From assembly GCA_025359165.1 (NCBI GenBank), contig JANYHG010000254.1, positions 1-46,882 of the forward strand: DNA of 46,882 nt, given 5' to 3'. Origin of the DNA: Hyphomicrobiaceae bacterium. Lineage in GTDB: Bacteria; Pseudomonadota; Alphaproteobacteria; Rhizobiales; Hyphomicrobiaceae. The notes beneath the pieces are model-generated. The model saw only the letters and a list, made by a program, of their open reading frames with translations. It was not told where the DNA came from and did not search any database. Position 1 is the stretch's first letter. Each line of letters opens with the position of its first letter. Of this stretch, positions 8,546 through 15,305 are shown one piece after another. The position numbers were made by a program, and so were the translations under genes.

Positions 8546-9241
8546 TTAAGCTCTCAACGCACAGTCGAACAGAACGTCGCCATCGGCAAGCGGGAACACC
8601 CGCACCTTGGGTCGTAAAGCGTCCGACAGCCGATCGATCGGCTTGAGATTGAGCCCTACCTTGCCGGAGCCCAGGATCATCGGTCCGACCAGGATATGCA
8701 GATGATCGACTGCGCCGGCATCGATGAATTCTGATACCGTCCAGGCACCGCCTTCGACCAGCAGCCTGTGCAAACCGCGCTCGAACAGCGCCGACACCAC
8801 CTTGCGTGGGTCCAACTTACCGTCGTCGCTTGGCTCAACGACAACGATTTCGACACCCGCAGGCAGGGCGGGTGCCTCGACGCCGGGGGCTCGCACCACG
8901 AGCCGCCTGCATCCGTCAGAGCCATCGAGACAGCGTGCGCCGGGAGGTGTGCGCCCCTTGGGATCGATGACGACACGCGCCGGATGCCGTCCCGCCACGC
9001 GCCGCACGTTCAATGCCGGATCGTCGGCCACGGCCGTGCCGACGCCGACCAATACGGCGTCGACGTTGGCGCGAATGCGATGCACATGATCGAGCGCCGC
9101 ATCCTTGTTGATCCACCGGCTCTCGCCACTCAGTGTGGCGATACGCCCGTCCAGCGATTGGCCCAGTTGAGCGACGACGAACGGCTTGGCGGGATCGGCG
9201 TCGACGAGTGGCGCGAGCATCGAGGCAATCGTATTCGGCAT
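8546..9241 (-). CDS. RibD C-terminal-type reductase, single domain
   Basis: A 231-residue protein corresponding to the reductase half of RibD (dihydrofolate reductase-like fold). Features: VAQLGQSLDGRIA near residue 23, VGVGTAVADDPALNVR near 67, RVVIDPKGR, and LLVEGGAW with the conserved Glu-Gly-Gly. In riboflavin synthesis this domain reduces the ribosylamino-pyrimidine with NADPH. The deaminase half of RibD is missing, so this is either a stand-alone reductase of the pathway or a related reductase with another substrate. No other rib gene is nearby. It lies between tatC (63 bases upstream) and the cytochrome b561 gene (20 bases downstream), all on the same strand. Confidence 0.85.
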   Translation of the reverse strand: MPNTIASMLAPLVDADPAKPFVVAQLGQSLDGRIATLSGESRWINKDAALDHVHRIRANVDAVLVGVGTAVADDPALNVRRVAGRHPARVVIDPKGRTPPGARCLDGSDGCRRLVVRAPGVEAPALPAGVEIVVVEPSDDGKLDPRKVVSALFERGLHRLLVEGGAWTVSEFIDAGAVDHLHILVGPMILGSGKVGLNLKPIDRLSDALRPKVRVFPLADGDVLFDCALRA

Positions 9242-9304
9242 GCGGAGGCGACCTCTTGCGCGTCTGTTCTCACCTACCGGCCCGACCTGAGGGCTGCCGG
9301 CGGC

Positions 9305-10195
9305 TCAAGCCTTGGCAGGGGGTGTGCCGTTAGATTTGGCTTCCAGGCGGCGGACGAGCCAGATCGAAACTTCGTAAAGCGCGACGGTCGGCACCATCAT
9401 CGCGAGCATGGAGAAGGGGTCCGGGGGCGACAGGACGGCGGCAACCGCTGCGATAGCCACGATTGCGTAACGCCGGAACTGCACCAGCATGTCGGCGGTA
9501 ACTGCGCCAGCCCGCGCAAGCAGCGAGAGCACCACCGGCAATTGGAAACAGATGCCGAAACCGAAGATGAGCGTCATGATCAGCGACAGATACTCCGACA
9601 CCTTCGGCAACAGTTCGATGCTCGCGACACCGTTGCCAGCGGTCTGTTCGGTGATATCCAGCGAATAATGGATCAGTGGCGGCATCACCACGAAATAGAC
9701 GACCAAGGCCCCCAGCGCGAACAGCGCGAAAGTCGCCAACAGGTACGGGCGGAAGGCATCGCGCTCGTTCTTATACAGCCCAGGTGCCACGAATTTATAA
9801 AGTTGAAACGCCACCATCGGAAACGACAGGAATGCCGCGCCGAACATCGCCAATCGTATGTTGGTGTAGAGCTGTTCGAGAAAATGCGTCGCGATCAGAT
9901 GCGCCTTTGGGCCAGCGACATTCACGAACGGCCAGACCAGAATGTTGTAGATCGGCTTTGCAAAGTAAAAGCAGATCAAGAACATGATGACGAACGCTAT
10001 CAGCGAGTGAATCAACCGCTGCCGCAGTTCAATCAGATGCTCCATCAGCGGCGCCTTCGACGCTTCGATCTCCTCGTGACCGTCACGCTCGTTGCGACGA
10101 TCCGGATCATTCGGCATCGGCGGCTTGTAACCGCCGCCACTGGTGCTCGATGTCAGATCGTTGGGCTTCGGTGCGAGATCCTGCATGTGCATCAT
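9305..10195 (-). CDS. tatC: Sec-independent protein translocase subunit TatC
   Basis: The polytopic core of the twin-arginine translocase, which binds Tat signal peptides in the inner membrane. The 296-residue protein has about six membrane segments. It carries the conserved N-terminal MEHLIELRQRL, including the Glu that contacts the twin-arginine motif, and the family segment around FPMVAFQLYKFVAPGLYKNE. The first 45 residues are a polar extension (NDPDRRNERDGHEE) longer than in E. coli TatC, as is common in this group. Its ATG overlaps the tatB stop codon by four bases (ATGA), so the two are translationally coupled. The last gene of the window encodes a protein with a twin-arginine signal, a plausible client. 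Confidence 0.97.
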   Translation of the reverse strand: MMHMQDLAPKPNDLTSSTSGGGYKPPMPNDPDRRNERDGHEEIEASKAPLMEHLIELRQRLIHSLIAFVIMFLICFYFAKPIYNILVWPFVNVAGPKAHLIATHFLEQLYTNIRLAMFGAAFLSFPMVAFQLYKFVAPGLYKNERDAFRPYLLATFALFALGALVVYFVVMPPLIHYSLDITEQTAGNGVASIELLPKVSEYLSLIMTLIFGFGICFQLPVVLSLLARAGAVTADMLVQFRRYAIVAIAAVAAVLSPPDPFSMLAMMVPTVALYEVSIWLVRRLEAKSNGTPPAKA

Positions 10196-10725
10196 GCCCC
10201 AGACTTGGCGTAATCGGCGGCCGGCTTGTGCGCCGCTACATCGTGATGCACGCCGGTCGGTTCGGGGACTGCCTGGTTGACGGCGGCCTGGTTGACAGAA
10301 GGCACGGCGGCGGCGCTGGCGGGATCATCGACCACGGGGGGCTGATCGATCACAATGGGTCCGGAGGACGGGTCCAAACCGTTCAGTGTGTCGTACGAAT
10401 GGACCGGCTCGGTCGATGCAGGCTTGTTGACCGAATGCTCGAGATCGCGTGACGTCGCATGCATATCCTGCTCGAACGACGACTGCGCATTGCGGATGGT
10501 ATTTTCCGTATCGCGGGCGACGTTTTCGAGGTCCTTCTTGATGCCGTCGAGTTCGGCCTCACGCATCGCTTCATCGAACTGCGCGCGGAATTCCGTTGCC
10601 TGACGGCGGATCATGCCGACGTATTTGCCGATCGTGCGCAGCAGGAACGGCAGCTCCTTCGGGCCCACGACGATGAGGGCCACGACGCCGAGAATCAACA
10701 ATTTAGAAGACGTCAGATCAAACAT
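10192..10725 (-). CDS. tatB: Sec-independent protein translocase subunit TatB
   Basis: A 177-residue TatB. One N-terminal membrane helix (LLILGVVALIVVGPKELP, about 9-26) has the Gly-Pro hinge and a glutamate typical of TatB, followed by an amphipathic helix (about 28-60) and a long, probably disordered acidic C-terminal region. TatB works with TatC in signal-peptide recognition. The gene lies between tatA (112 bases upstream) and tatC (4-base overlap), in the conserved order. Confidence 0.95.
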   Translation of the reverse strand: MFDLTSSKLLILGVVALIVVGPKELPFLLRTIGKYVGMIRRQATEFRAQFDEAMREAELDGIKKDLENVARDTENTIRNAQSSFEQDMHATSRDLEHSVNKPASTEPVHSYDTLNGLDPSSGPIVIDQPPVVDDPASAAAVPSVNQAAVNQAVPEPTGVHHDVAAHKPAADYAKSGA

Positions 10726-10837
10726 ACCGATGCGGATTCCCTTAGATGGCGCGTATTCCGGTAGGTCGGGTCGCGAGACGCGTCACCCGCCGAAGCCGCG
10801 CGCCGCACGAGCCAACCTCAACCGCCGCCGTGCCCAC

Positions 10838-11077
10838 TCAGACGATTTTGTCCTTGGCGACGCTGCCCGCTGCGTTCTGGATGCCCTTCTGGGCGTCGAG
10901 ACGCTTCTGCTCCTCGGCCTTGCGGACATCGTCGGCGTCGTCGGCCATGCCCTTTTTGAAGCTTTTGATGCCCTCGGCGACGTCGCCCATGATGGACGAA
11001 ATCTTGCCCTTGCCACCGAATGCCAGCATGCCGACCACGATCAGGATCAACCAATGCCAGACGCTCATGCTACCCAT
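10838..11077 (-). CDS. tatA: Sec-independent protein translocase subunit TatA
   Basis: A 79-residue TatA: one membrane helix ([16 protein letters not shown]), the hinge FGGKGKI, and an amphipathic helix with [14 protein letters not shown], followed by a short acidic tail. TatA oligomers form the protein-conducting part of the translocase. I keep the first ATG (11077), preceded by GCGGAG at nine bases; a second ATG three codons on is possible. It is the first gene of the tatABC run, so the promoter should be in 11078-11272, shared with the divergent decarboxylase gene. Confidence 0.95.
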   Translation of the reverse strand: MGSMSVWHWLILIVVGMLAFGGKGKISSIMGDVAEGIKSFKKGMADDADDVRKAEEQKRLDAQKGIQNAAGSVAKDKIV

Positions 11078-11272
11078 CTGATTTCACTCCGCTTTACGCG
11101 CCTTCCCGACGCTTGTTCAAGGCGCACTATTACAGAAACCCTGCCCCCCTTCAAGCAAGCCGGCGCGGGATCTGACGCCGATGCTGCCATGCCGCAGCGA
11201 GTTTCCGGTTGTTCAATCGCGAAGCATCGTTAGGATGCCGGCAATTCATGACGCATTCGGGGTTCGATACGC

Positions 11273-11812
11273 ATGGCCGCTTCTAAATCCGTCGCCACCG
11301 ATAGCGGCTGGCACGCGGGCATTTTTCGTGCCCTCAAAGCAGCAGATGTCCGGCAGGTGCCCTACGTGCCGGACGCGGGACACAGCGAACTGATCCGCCG
11401 GGCCCACGCAGATCCCGTCATGAACGCCTACCCCCTCACGACGGAAGAAGAAGGTGTGGCAGCGGCAGCCGGGGCGTGGCTCGGCGGCGAACGTGCCGTA
11501 GTGCTGATGCAATCGTCCGGTGCCGGCAACTGCATCAACATGCTGAGCCTGATCGCGGCCTGCCGATTTCCGTTTCTGACGTTGGTCACGATGCGGGGCG
11601 AATGGGCGGAGTTCAATCCCTGGCAAGTGCCGATGGGCCGGGCGACGCAAGGGGCGTTCGAATTGATGGGCGTCTCCGTGCGCCGGATCACGGACACCGC
11701 CAAAGCGGAAAGCGAAGTTGCAGCTGCGCTCGACGACGCATTTCTGGGTGAACAACCTGTGGCTGTGTTGTTTTCGCAAAGTCTGATCGGTCGCAAAACC
11801 TGGATCAAGTAA
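11273..11812 (+). CDS. Thiamine-diphosphate decarboxylase, PYR-domain subunit (alpha)
   Basis: A 179-residue protein matching the N-terminal (PYR) domain of thiamine-diphosphate enzymes. The conserved glutamate that activates the cofactor is in TTEEEGVAAAAGAWLGG (around residue 60), followed by VVLMQSSGAGNCINML. It resembles the alpha subunit of sulfopyruvate decarboxylase (ComD) and the matching half of phosphonopyruvate decarboxylase. It would act together with the next gene, which supplies the PP domain. The substrate is not known: no sulfonate or phosphonate genes are nearby. It is divergent from tatA, and 46 bases separate it from its partner. Confidence 0.83.
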   Translation: MAASKSVATDSGWHAGIFRALKAADVRQVPYVPDAGHSELIRRAHADPVMNAYPLTTEEEGVAAAAGAWLGGERAVVLMQSSGAGNCINMLSLIAACRFPFLTLVTMRGEWAEFNPWQVPMGRATQGAFELMGVSVRRITDTAKAESEVAAALDDAFLGEQPVAVLFSQSLIGRKTWIK

Positions 11813-11858
11813 GGCGATATCAAATTACTCAGATTCGAATTAGTTGAAAGCCATAGCA

Positions 11859-12482
11859 ATGATGAAAACGACGACGTCTTCAGGCCACAACTCCGGTGTC
11901 GTGCAGGGGACGCTCGATCGCCGCGCGGTGGTGCGTTCGATCCTGCAGGATCGGAAGAATTTGCTCGTCGTCACCGGCCTCGGCAGTTCGTCCTACGACG
12001 CGATGGCGGCGGGGGACCATGCGCGTACGTTTTTCCTTTGGGGTGCGATGGGTGGAGCGGCCATGGTCGGCCTGGGCCTGGCGATCGCACGTCCAGACGA
12101 GAATGTCGTCGTCATCACAGGCGACGGCGAGCAGTTGATGGGTCTCGGCGCCCTCGCCACCATCGGTGCGCAGAAGGTCAAAAACCTGGCAATCGTCGTG
12201 CTCGACAACAACCATTATGGCGAAACCGGCATGCAATCGAGCCATACCGGTCTCGGCGTCGATCTGGTCGGCATCGCTGCCGCGAGCGGATTCTCGTGGA
12301 GTGCACGGCTGTCGGACATGCAAGGCGTCGAGGCGTTGCGACCACGCCTGCACCGCGCTGACGGACCGGGCTTTGCGTCGATCCAGATCGCCGCCGACGA
12401 GCCGACGCGTGTCCTTCCGCCGCGTGACGGGGTGTTTCTGAAAAACCGCTTCCGTCACAGCCTCGGCCTGCAACCCATCTGA
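11859..12482 (+). CDS. Thiamine-diphosphate decarboxylase, PP-domain subunit (beta)
   Basis: A 207-residue protein matching the C-terminal (PP) domain of thiamine-diphosphate enzymes. The cofactor motif runs from GDGEQLMG (around residue 88) to LDNNHYGETGMQ, that is GDG with N about 28 residues later, which binds Mg and diphosphate. It resembles the beta subunit of sulfopyruvate decarboxylase (ComE). With the gene just upstream it would form one active decarboxylase with active sites at the interface. I use the ATG at 11859, with GAAAG upstream; the frame also allows TTG at 11844. It runs convergently into regA, with only 8 bases between. Confidence 0.83.
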   Translation: MMKTTTSSGHNSGVVQGTLDRRAVVRSILQDRKNLLVVTGLGSSSYDAMAAGDHARTFFLWGAMGGAAMVGLGLAIARPDENVVVITGDGEQLMGLGALATIGAQKVKNLAIVVLDNNHYGETGMQSSHTGLGVDLVGIAAASGFSWSARLSDMQGVEALRPRLHRADGPGFASIQIAADEPTRVLPPRDGVFLKNRFRHSLGLQPI

Positions 12483-12490
12483 TCGGTGAA

Positions 12491-13054
12491 CTATTTCGGT
12501 GCGCGTTTGGCGAGAATGCGCTGCAGGGTGCGTCGGTGCATGTTGAGTCGGCGCGCGGTCTCCGAAACGTTGCGTTCGCACAGTTCATAGACGCGTTGAA
12601 TATGCTCCCAGCGTACCCGATCGGCACTCATGGGATTTTCGGGTGGTGGGGCGCGCTCGTCGGACGGCGCAAGCAGCGCGTCGGTCACTTCGTCGGCATC
12701 CGCCGGCTTGGCAAGATAATCGACCGCGCCAAGCTTCACGGCGGACACTGCGGTCGCGAAGTTACCGTACCCGGTCAGTACGATACTGCGCGAGTCCGGC
12801 CGCAACCGCGCCAGTTCCGCCAATACATCGAGTCCGGAGCCATCCTCAAGCCTGAGATCGACCACGGCAAACGCCGGTGGCTTTTGGCGCATGAGTTCGA
12901 GGCCTTCGGCAACCGATGCGCCCATCCGAACCTCGAAACCGCGCTGCTCCATGGCGCGACCGAGGCGCTGCAAAAATGCTTTGTCGTCGTCGACCAGCAC
13001 AAGCGAACGGTCGGCAGGGAGTTCGTCGGACTTGAACGTCAGATCTTCGGGCAC
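12491..13054 (-). CDS. regA: RegA/ActR-family redox response regulator
   Basis: The DNA-binding partner of RegB; in alphaproteobacteria this pair (RegBA/PrrBA/ActSR) controls respiration, carbon and nitrogen fixation and other redox genes. The 187-residue protein has a receiver domain (about 16-130) with acidic residues VDDD at 21-24, phospho-acceptor Asp66 (VVDLRLEDG), Thr94 and Lys116. A Fis-type helix-turn-helix follows at about 160-181 (SETARRLNMHRRTLQRIL), which matches the nearly invariant RegA recognition helix. I prefer the GTG start at 13054 because GGAG lies six bases before it; a TTG at 13066 is the alternative. regB lies upstream on the same strand, 327 bases away. Confidence 0.93.
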   Translation of the reverse strand: MPEDLTFKSDELPADRSLVLVDDDKAFLQRLGRAMEQRGFEVRMGASVAEGLELMRQKPPAFAVVDLRLEDGSGLDVLAELARLRPDSRSIVLTGYGNFATAVSAVKLGAVDYLAKPADADEVTDALLAPSDERAPPPENPMSADRVRWEHIQRVYELCERNVSETARRLNMHRRTLQRILAKRAPK

Positions 13055-13381
13055 ATAAGTCTCCAATCGAAGGGACCCGGACGCGCGCCGAGCGAACGTC
13101 CCATTTCAATCTCGTAATGTCGTCTCGTAGTGTCGTCTCGAGCGTTGGCCTACATACGCATAAGACAACAGCATGGATCAGTATAACCCTGAACGCCGGA
13201 AAAGCGCTCCCAAAAACTGCATTATTCCGTTAACTTATGCCGTATCATACCGGCGGTCAGGATTTCCTGGCTCCGTCGCAAAAATCAAGCTGCCGGTATT
13301 TCTCTTTTGTTTGCGTGGCCGCCCCACCAATCCCGCGCGCGTATACCGACGGTCATCAGCCAGCACTTATGACCGTCGGTA
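13055..13381. other. regB-regA intergenic region
   Basis: A 327-base gap with no credible gene. Besides the perfect inverted repeat at 13343-13382, it has an ATACCGGC ... GCCGGTAT pair (13247-13254 and 13292-13299) and direct copies of ACCGRCGGTCA (13249 and 13346). The regA promoter is expected here, so these could be operator half-sites. I did not find a convincing -35/-10 pair. Confidence 0.4.
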
Positions 13382-13382
13382 T
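13343..13382. other. Perfect 14-bp inverted repeat at the regB 3' end
   Basis: ATACCGACGGTCAT (13343-13356) and ATGACCGTCGGTAT (13369-13382) are exact reverse complements with a 12-base spacer. The right arm touches the regB stop codon. No T-run follows on either strand, so it is not a standard terminator; an mRNA-stabilising hairpin or an operator for regA are both possible. Confidence 0.6.
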
Positions 13383-14818
13383 CAGGTGCTTCTGGGCTGA
13401 TCTTGGCGAGATCCGATGATGCGCCAGCGGTTGGGGACATTTGCGCCTACGAACGCGGCGCGTGACCAGGTAATCGTCACGACAGCACCGGTCTGGGGCT
13501 TCGGTCGATTATCCAGTGACAGCCGCGCGCCCGATCGCTCCAGCAATGTCTTGGCGATGAAGAAGCCGAGACCCAGGCCGGCCGACGCCCCCGCCTCCTT
13601 GGCCGCACGGGAGCGGGTCGAGCGTGTGGTGACGAAAGGGTCGCCGAGTGTATCCATTACATCGGCAGCAAAGCCGGGTCCGTCGTCTGAAATGGTGATG
13701 ATGACATCCTGCGCGGTCCAGCGGCCGAAAACACGTACTTCGGTGTTCGCAAAATCAATGGCGTTTTCGATCAGATTGCCGACGCCGTAGATCACGCCGG
13801 GCCGACGCTCGCCAAGGGGCTCGGCATTGTCCCGATCGTGCTGATCCGGCGCCTGAATGACCACCCGGCTCTTGAGTCGCAGATAGGGTGCTGCGGCCTC
13901 CTCGATGAGTTGCATCACCGTCAGTTGGCCGTGCAGCGGATCTTTTTCACTGGGACTGCGCGTCAGCTTCTGCAGAATTTCGCGGCATCGAACAGCCTGC
14001 GATTGCAGCAACGCAAAGTCCTCGGCCATGGGACTGTCGGGCGGTACACTTCGGCCGAGTTCCTTGGCGACAACTGTGATGGTCGCCAATGGAGTGCCGA
14101 GTTCGTGGGCGGCGGCGGCCGCGAGGCCGTCCAGGGCATGCAGCTGCTGCTCGCGGGCCAAAATGCTCTCGGCAGCGGCCAATGCCGCAGACATCTGCCG
14201 GGACTCCTTCGCCAGCCGGAAAGCGTATAGCGCCAGAAATGCCATCGTCGCCAGAACCGATACCGCCACGCCCCAGCGGTATACCAGCGGCAGGACGAGT
14301 TCCGCACCGGTCGCCCATGGCATAGGCAGGTGCCACCTGATGAGCGAAAGGCAAACGGCACCAGCGAGCGCACCGAGCGCAAGTGTCGGATAGAGCGGCA
14401 AAGTTGCCGCAGATACCGTTACCGGTGCCACGAGCAAGAAAATGAAAGGGTTGTCGATACCGCCAGTCAGAAACAGCAACGCCGCCAACTGCACCGCATC
14501 ATAGGCGAGCAACACCGACGCCAGGCGAGTCGAGAGCCGGTATGTGGTGGGGTACGCAAGGCGCAGAAAAATGTTGACCCAGGTGGATAATGCGATCGCT
14601 GCGAGGCACATGCCGATCGGGACCGCAAAACCCAGACCGAAATGCACCAGACATACCGCAAGCGTTTGGCCGGCAACGGCAAACCAACGCAGCCGCACCG
14701 ACGTCTGCAGTCGCAAACCGCCCACACCCAACATCGCGCTATCGGACAGAACGTGGGCACCAACGGGCACATTCGGCGCTCGCTGTGCGACAGAAGTCTG
14801 TGGTTGCGAAACGCTCAC
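13382..14818 (-). CDS. regB: RegB/PrrB-family redox sensor histidine kinase
   Basis: The membrane sensor of the RegBA system (478 residues). Six membrane segments span about 44-200. The quinone-sensing loop GGIDNPF is at 119-125. The phosphorylated histidine is H238 in AAAHELGTPLATI, and the redox-active cysteine is C278 in RCREILQ, exactly 40 residues later, the same spacing as H225-C265 of Rhodobacter RegB. The ATPase domain has N-box NLIENAIDFA, then DDGPGF and GLGLGFFIAKTLL. I take the GTG at 14818 as start: GAGGA lies seven bases before it. It is divergent from phaZ. Redox control by quinone binding and cysteine oxidation is known for the family and is inferred here. Confidence 0.95.
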   Translation of the reverse strand: MSVSQPQTSVAQRAPNVPVGAHVLSDSAMLGVGGLRLQTSVRLRWFAVAGQTLAVCLVHFGLGFAVPIGMCLAAIALSTWVNIFLRLAYPTTYRLSTRLASVLLAYDAVQLAALLFLTGGIDNPFIFLLVAPVTVSAATLPLYPTLALGALAGAVCLSLIRWHLPMPWATGAELVLPLVYRWGVAVSVLATMAFLALYAFRLAKESRQMSAALAAAESILAREQQLHALDGLAAAAAHELGTPLATITVVAKELGRSVPPDSPMAEDFALLQSQAVRCREILQKLTRSPSEKDPLHGQLTVMQLIEEAAAPYLRLKSRVVIQAPDQHDRDNAEPLGERRPGVIYGVGNLIENAIDFANTEVRVFGRWTAQDVIITISDDGPGFAADVMDTLGDPFVTTRSTRSRAAKEAGASAGLGLGFFIAKTLLERSGARLSLDNRPKPQTGAVVTITWSRAAFVGANVPNRWRIIGSRQDQPRST

Positions 14819-15113
14819 GATACCGTCCTCAAGGTCGACGCACCGACAGTTCAAAGAGCCAAATGGTCGGCGTTCATCTGGAAATGCTGCGTTGCAGCAA
14901 TAACGCTTGCGTCAACCCTCCCATCCGAGATAAACATATTTCGAGCTTGTGCCTATGCCGGAGATGCTGGTGCCAGCTTAGTCGGTTGACAACTAAGTTT
15001 CGAAAAAACAACGGCGGCTGCAACTGCGCTGTACTAAAATTTTATCCGGGGTGTTCAAAAGGTGACATCGGTTCACTGTTTTGTGTGCCTTAAATGACGT
15101 GCGATCAGATTCA

Positions 15114-15122
15114 TGTGGATAA
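15114..15122 (-). promoter_or_regulatory. Consensus DnaA box
   Basis: TGTGGATAA here is TTATCCACA on the minus strand, the exact consensus DnaA binding site. It lies 192 bases upstream of phaZ and 296 bases upstream of regB, far from dnaA. A single 9-mer can occur by chance, so function is inference. Confidence 0.4.
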
Positions 15123-15173
15123 CCTTCGACAACGTGACGAAATTCGCCGCGACCGAAGGCAACAGGAACATTC

Positions 15174-15209
15174 GCTTACAACTGAACGTTAAACTGTTCA
15201 GTTGTAAGC
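15174..15209. promoter_or_regulatory. 14-bp perfect palindromic operator candidate upstream of phaZ
   Basis: GCTTACAACTGAAC (15174-15187) and GTTCAGTTGTAAGC (15196-15209) are exact inverted copies separated by 8 bases, about 100 bases before the phaZ start. The size and symmetry suit a dimeric repressor such as a TetR-family protein. No such regulator is encoded in the window, so the protein is unknown. Confidence 0.6.
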
Positions 15210-15305
15210 CGAATCACTCCACCATCGACCGGATCAGTGCTCGTACGTTGGTTATACAGACCCGTTGCTCGCGCTGAGCACCGGAGATCACAAGGAGCCA
15301 AGCCT

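Larger units (their letters stand above)
14819..15305. other. Divergent regB-phaZ control region
   Basis: A 487-base region without a supported gene, holding the promoters of regB (leftward) and phaZ (rightward). It contains the DnaA box at 15114, the palindrome at 15174, a TTGACA (14986-14991) inside a weaker inverted pair CTTAGT ... ACTAAG (14977-14997), and AAGGAG at 15292 for phaZ. I could not pair the TTGACA with a good -10 box. Confidence 0.5.

Noticed and set aside
13343-13382. Rho-independent terminator of regB
   Set aside because: The stem is strong but no T-run follows on either strand.
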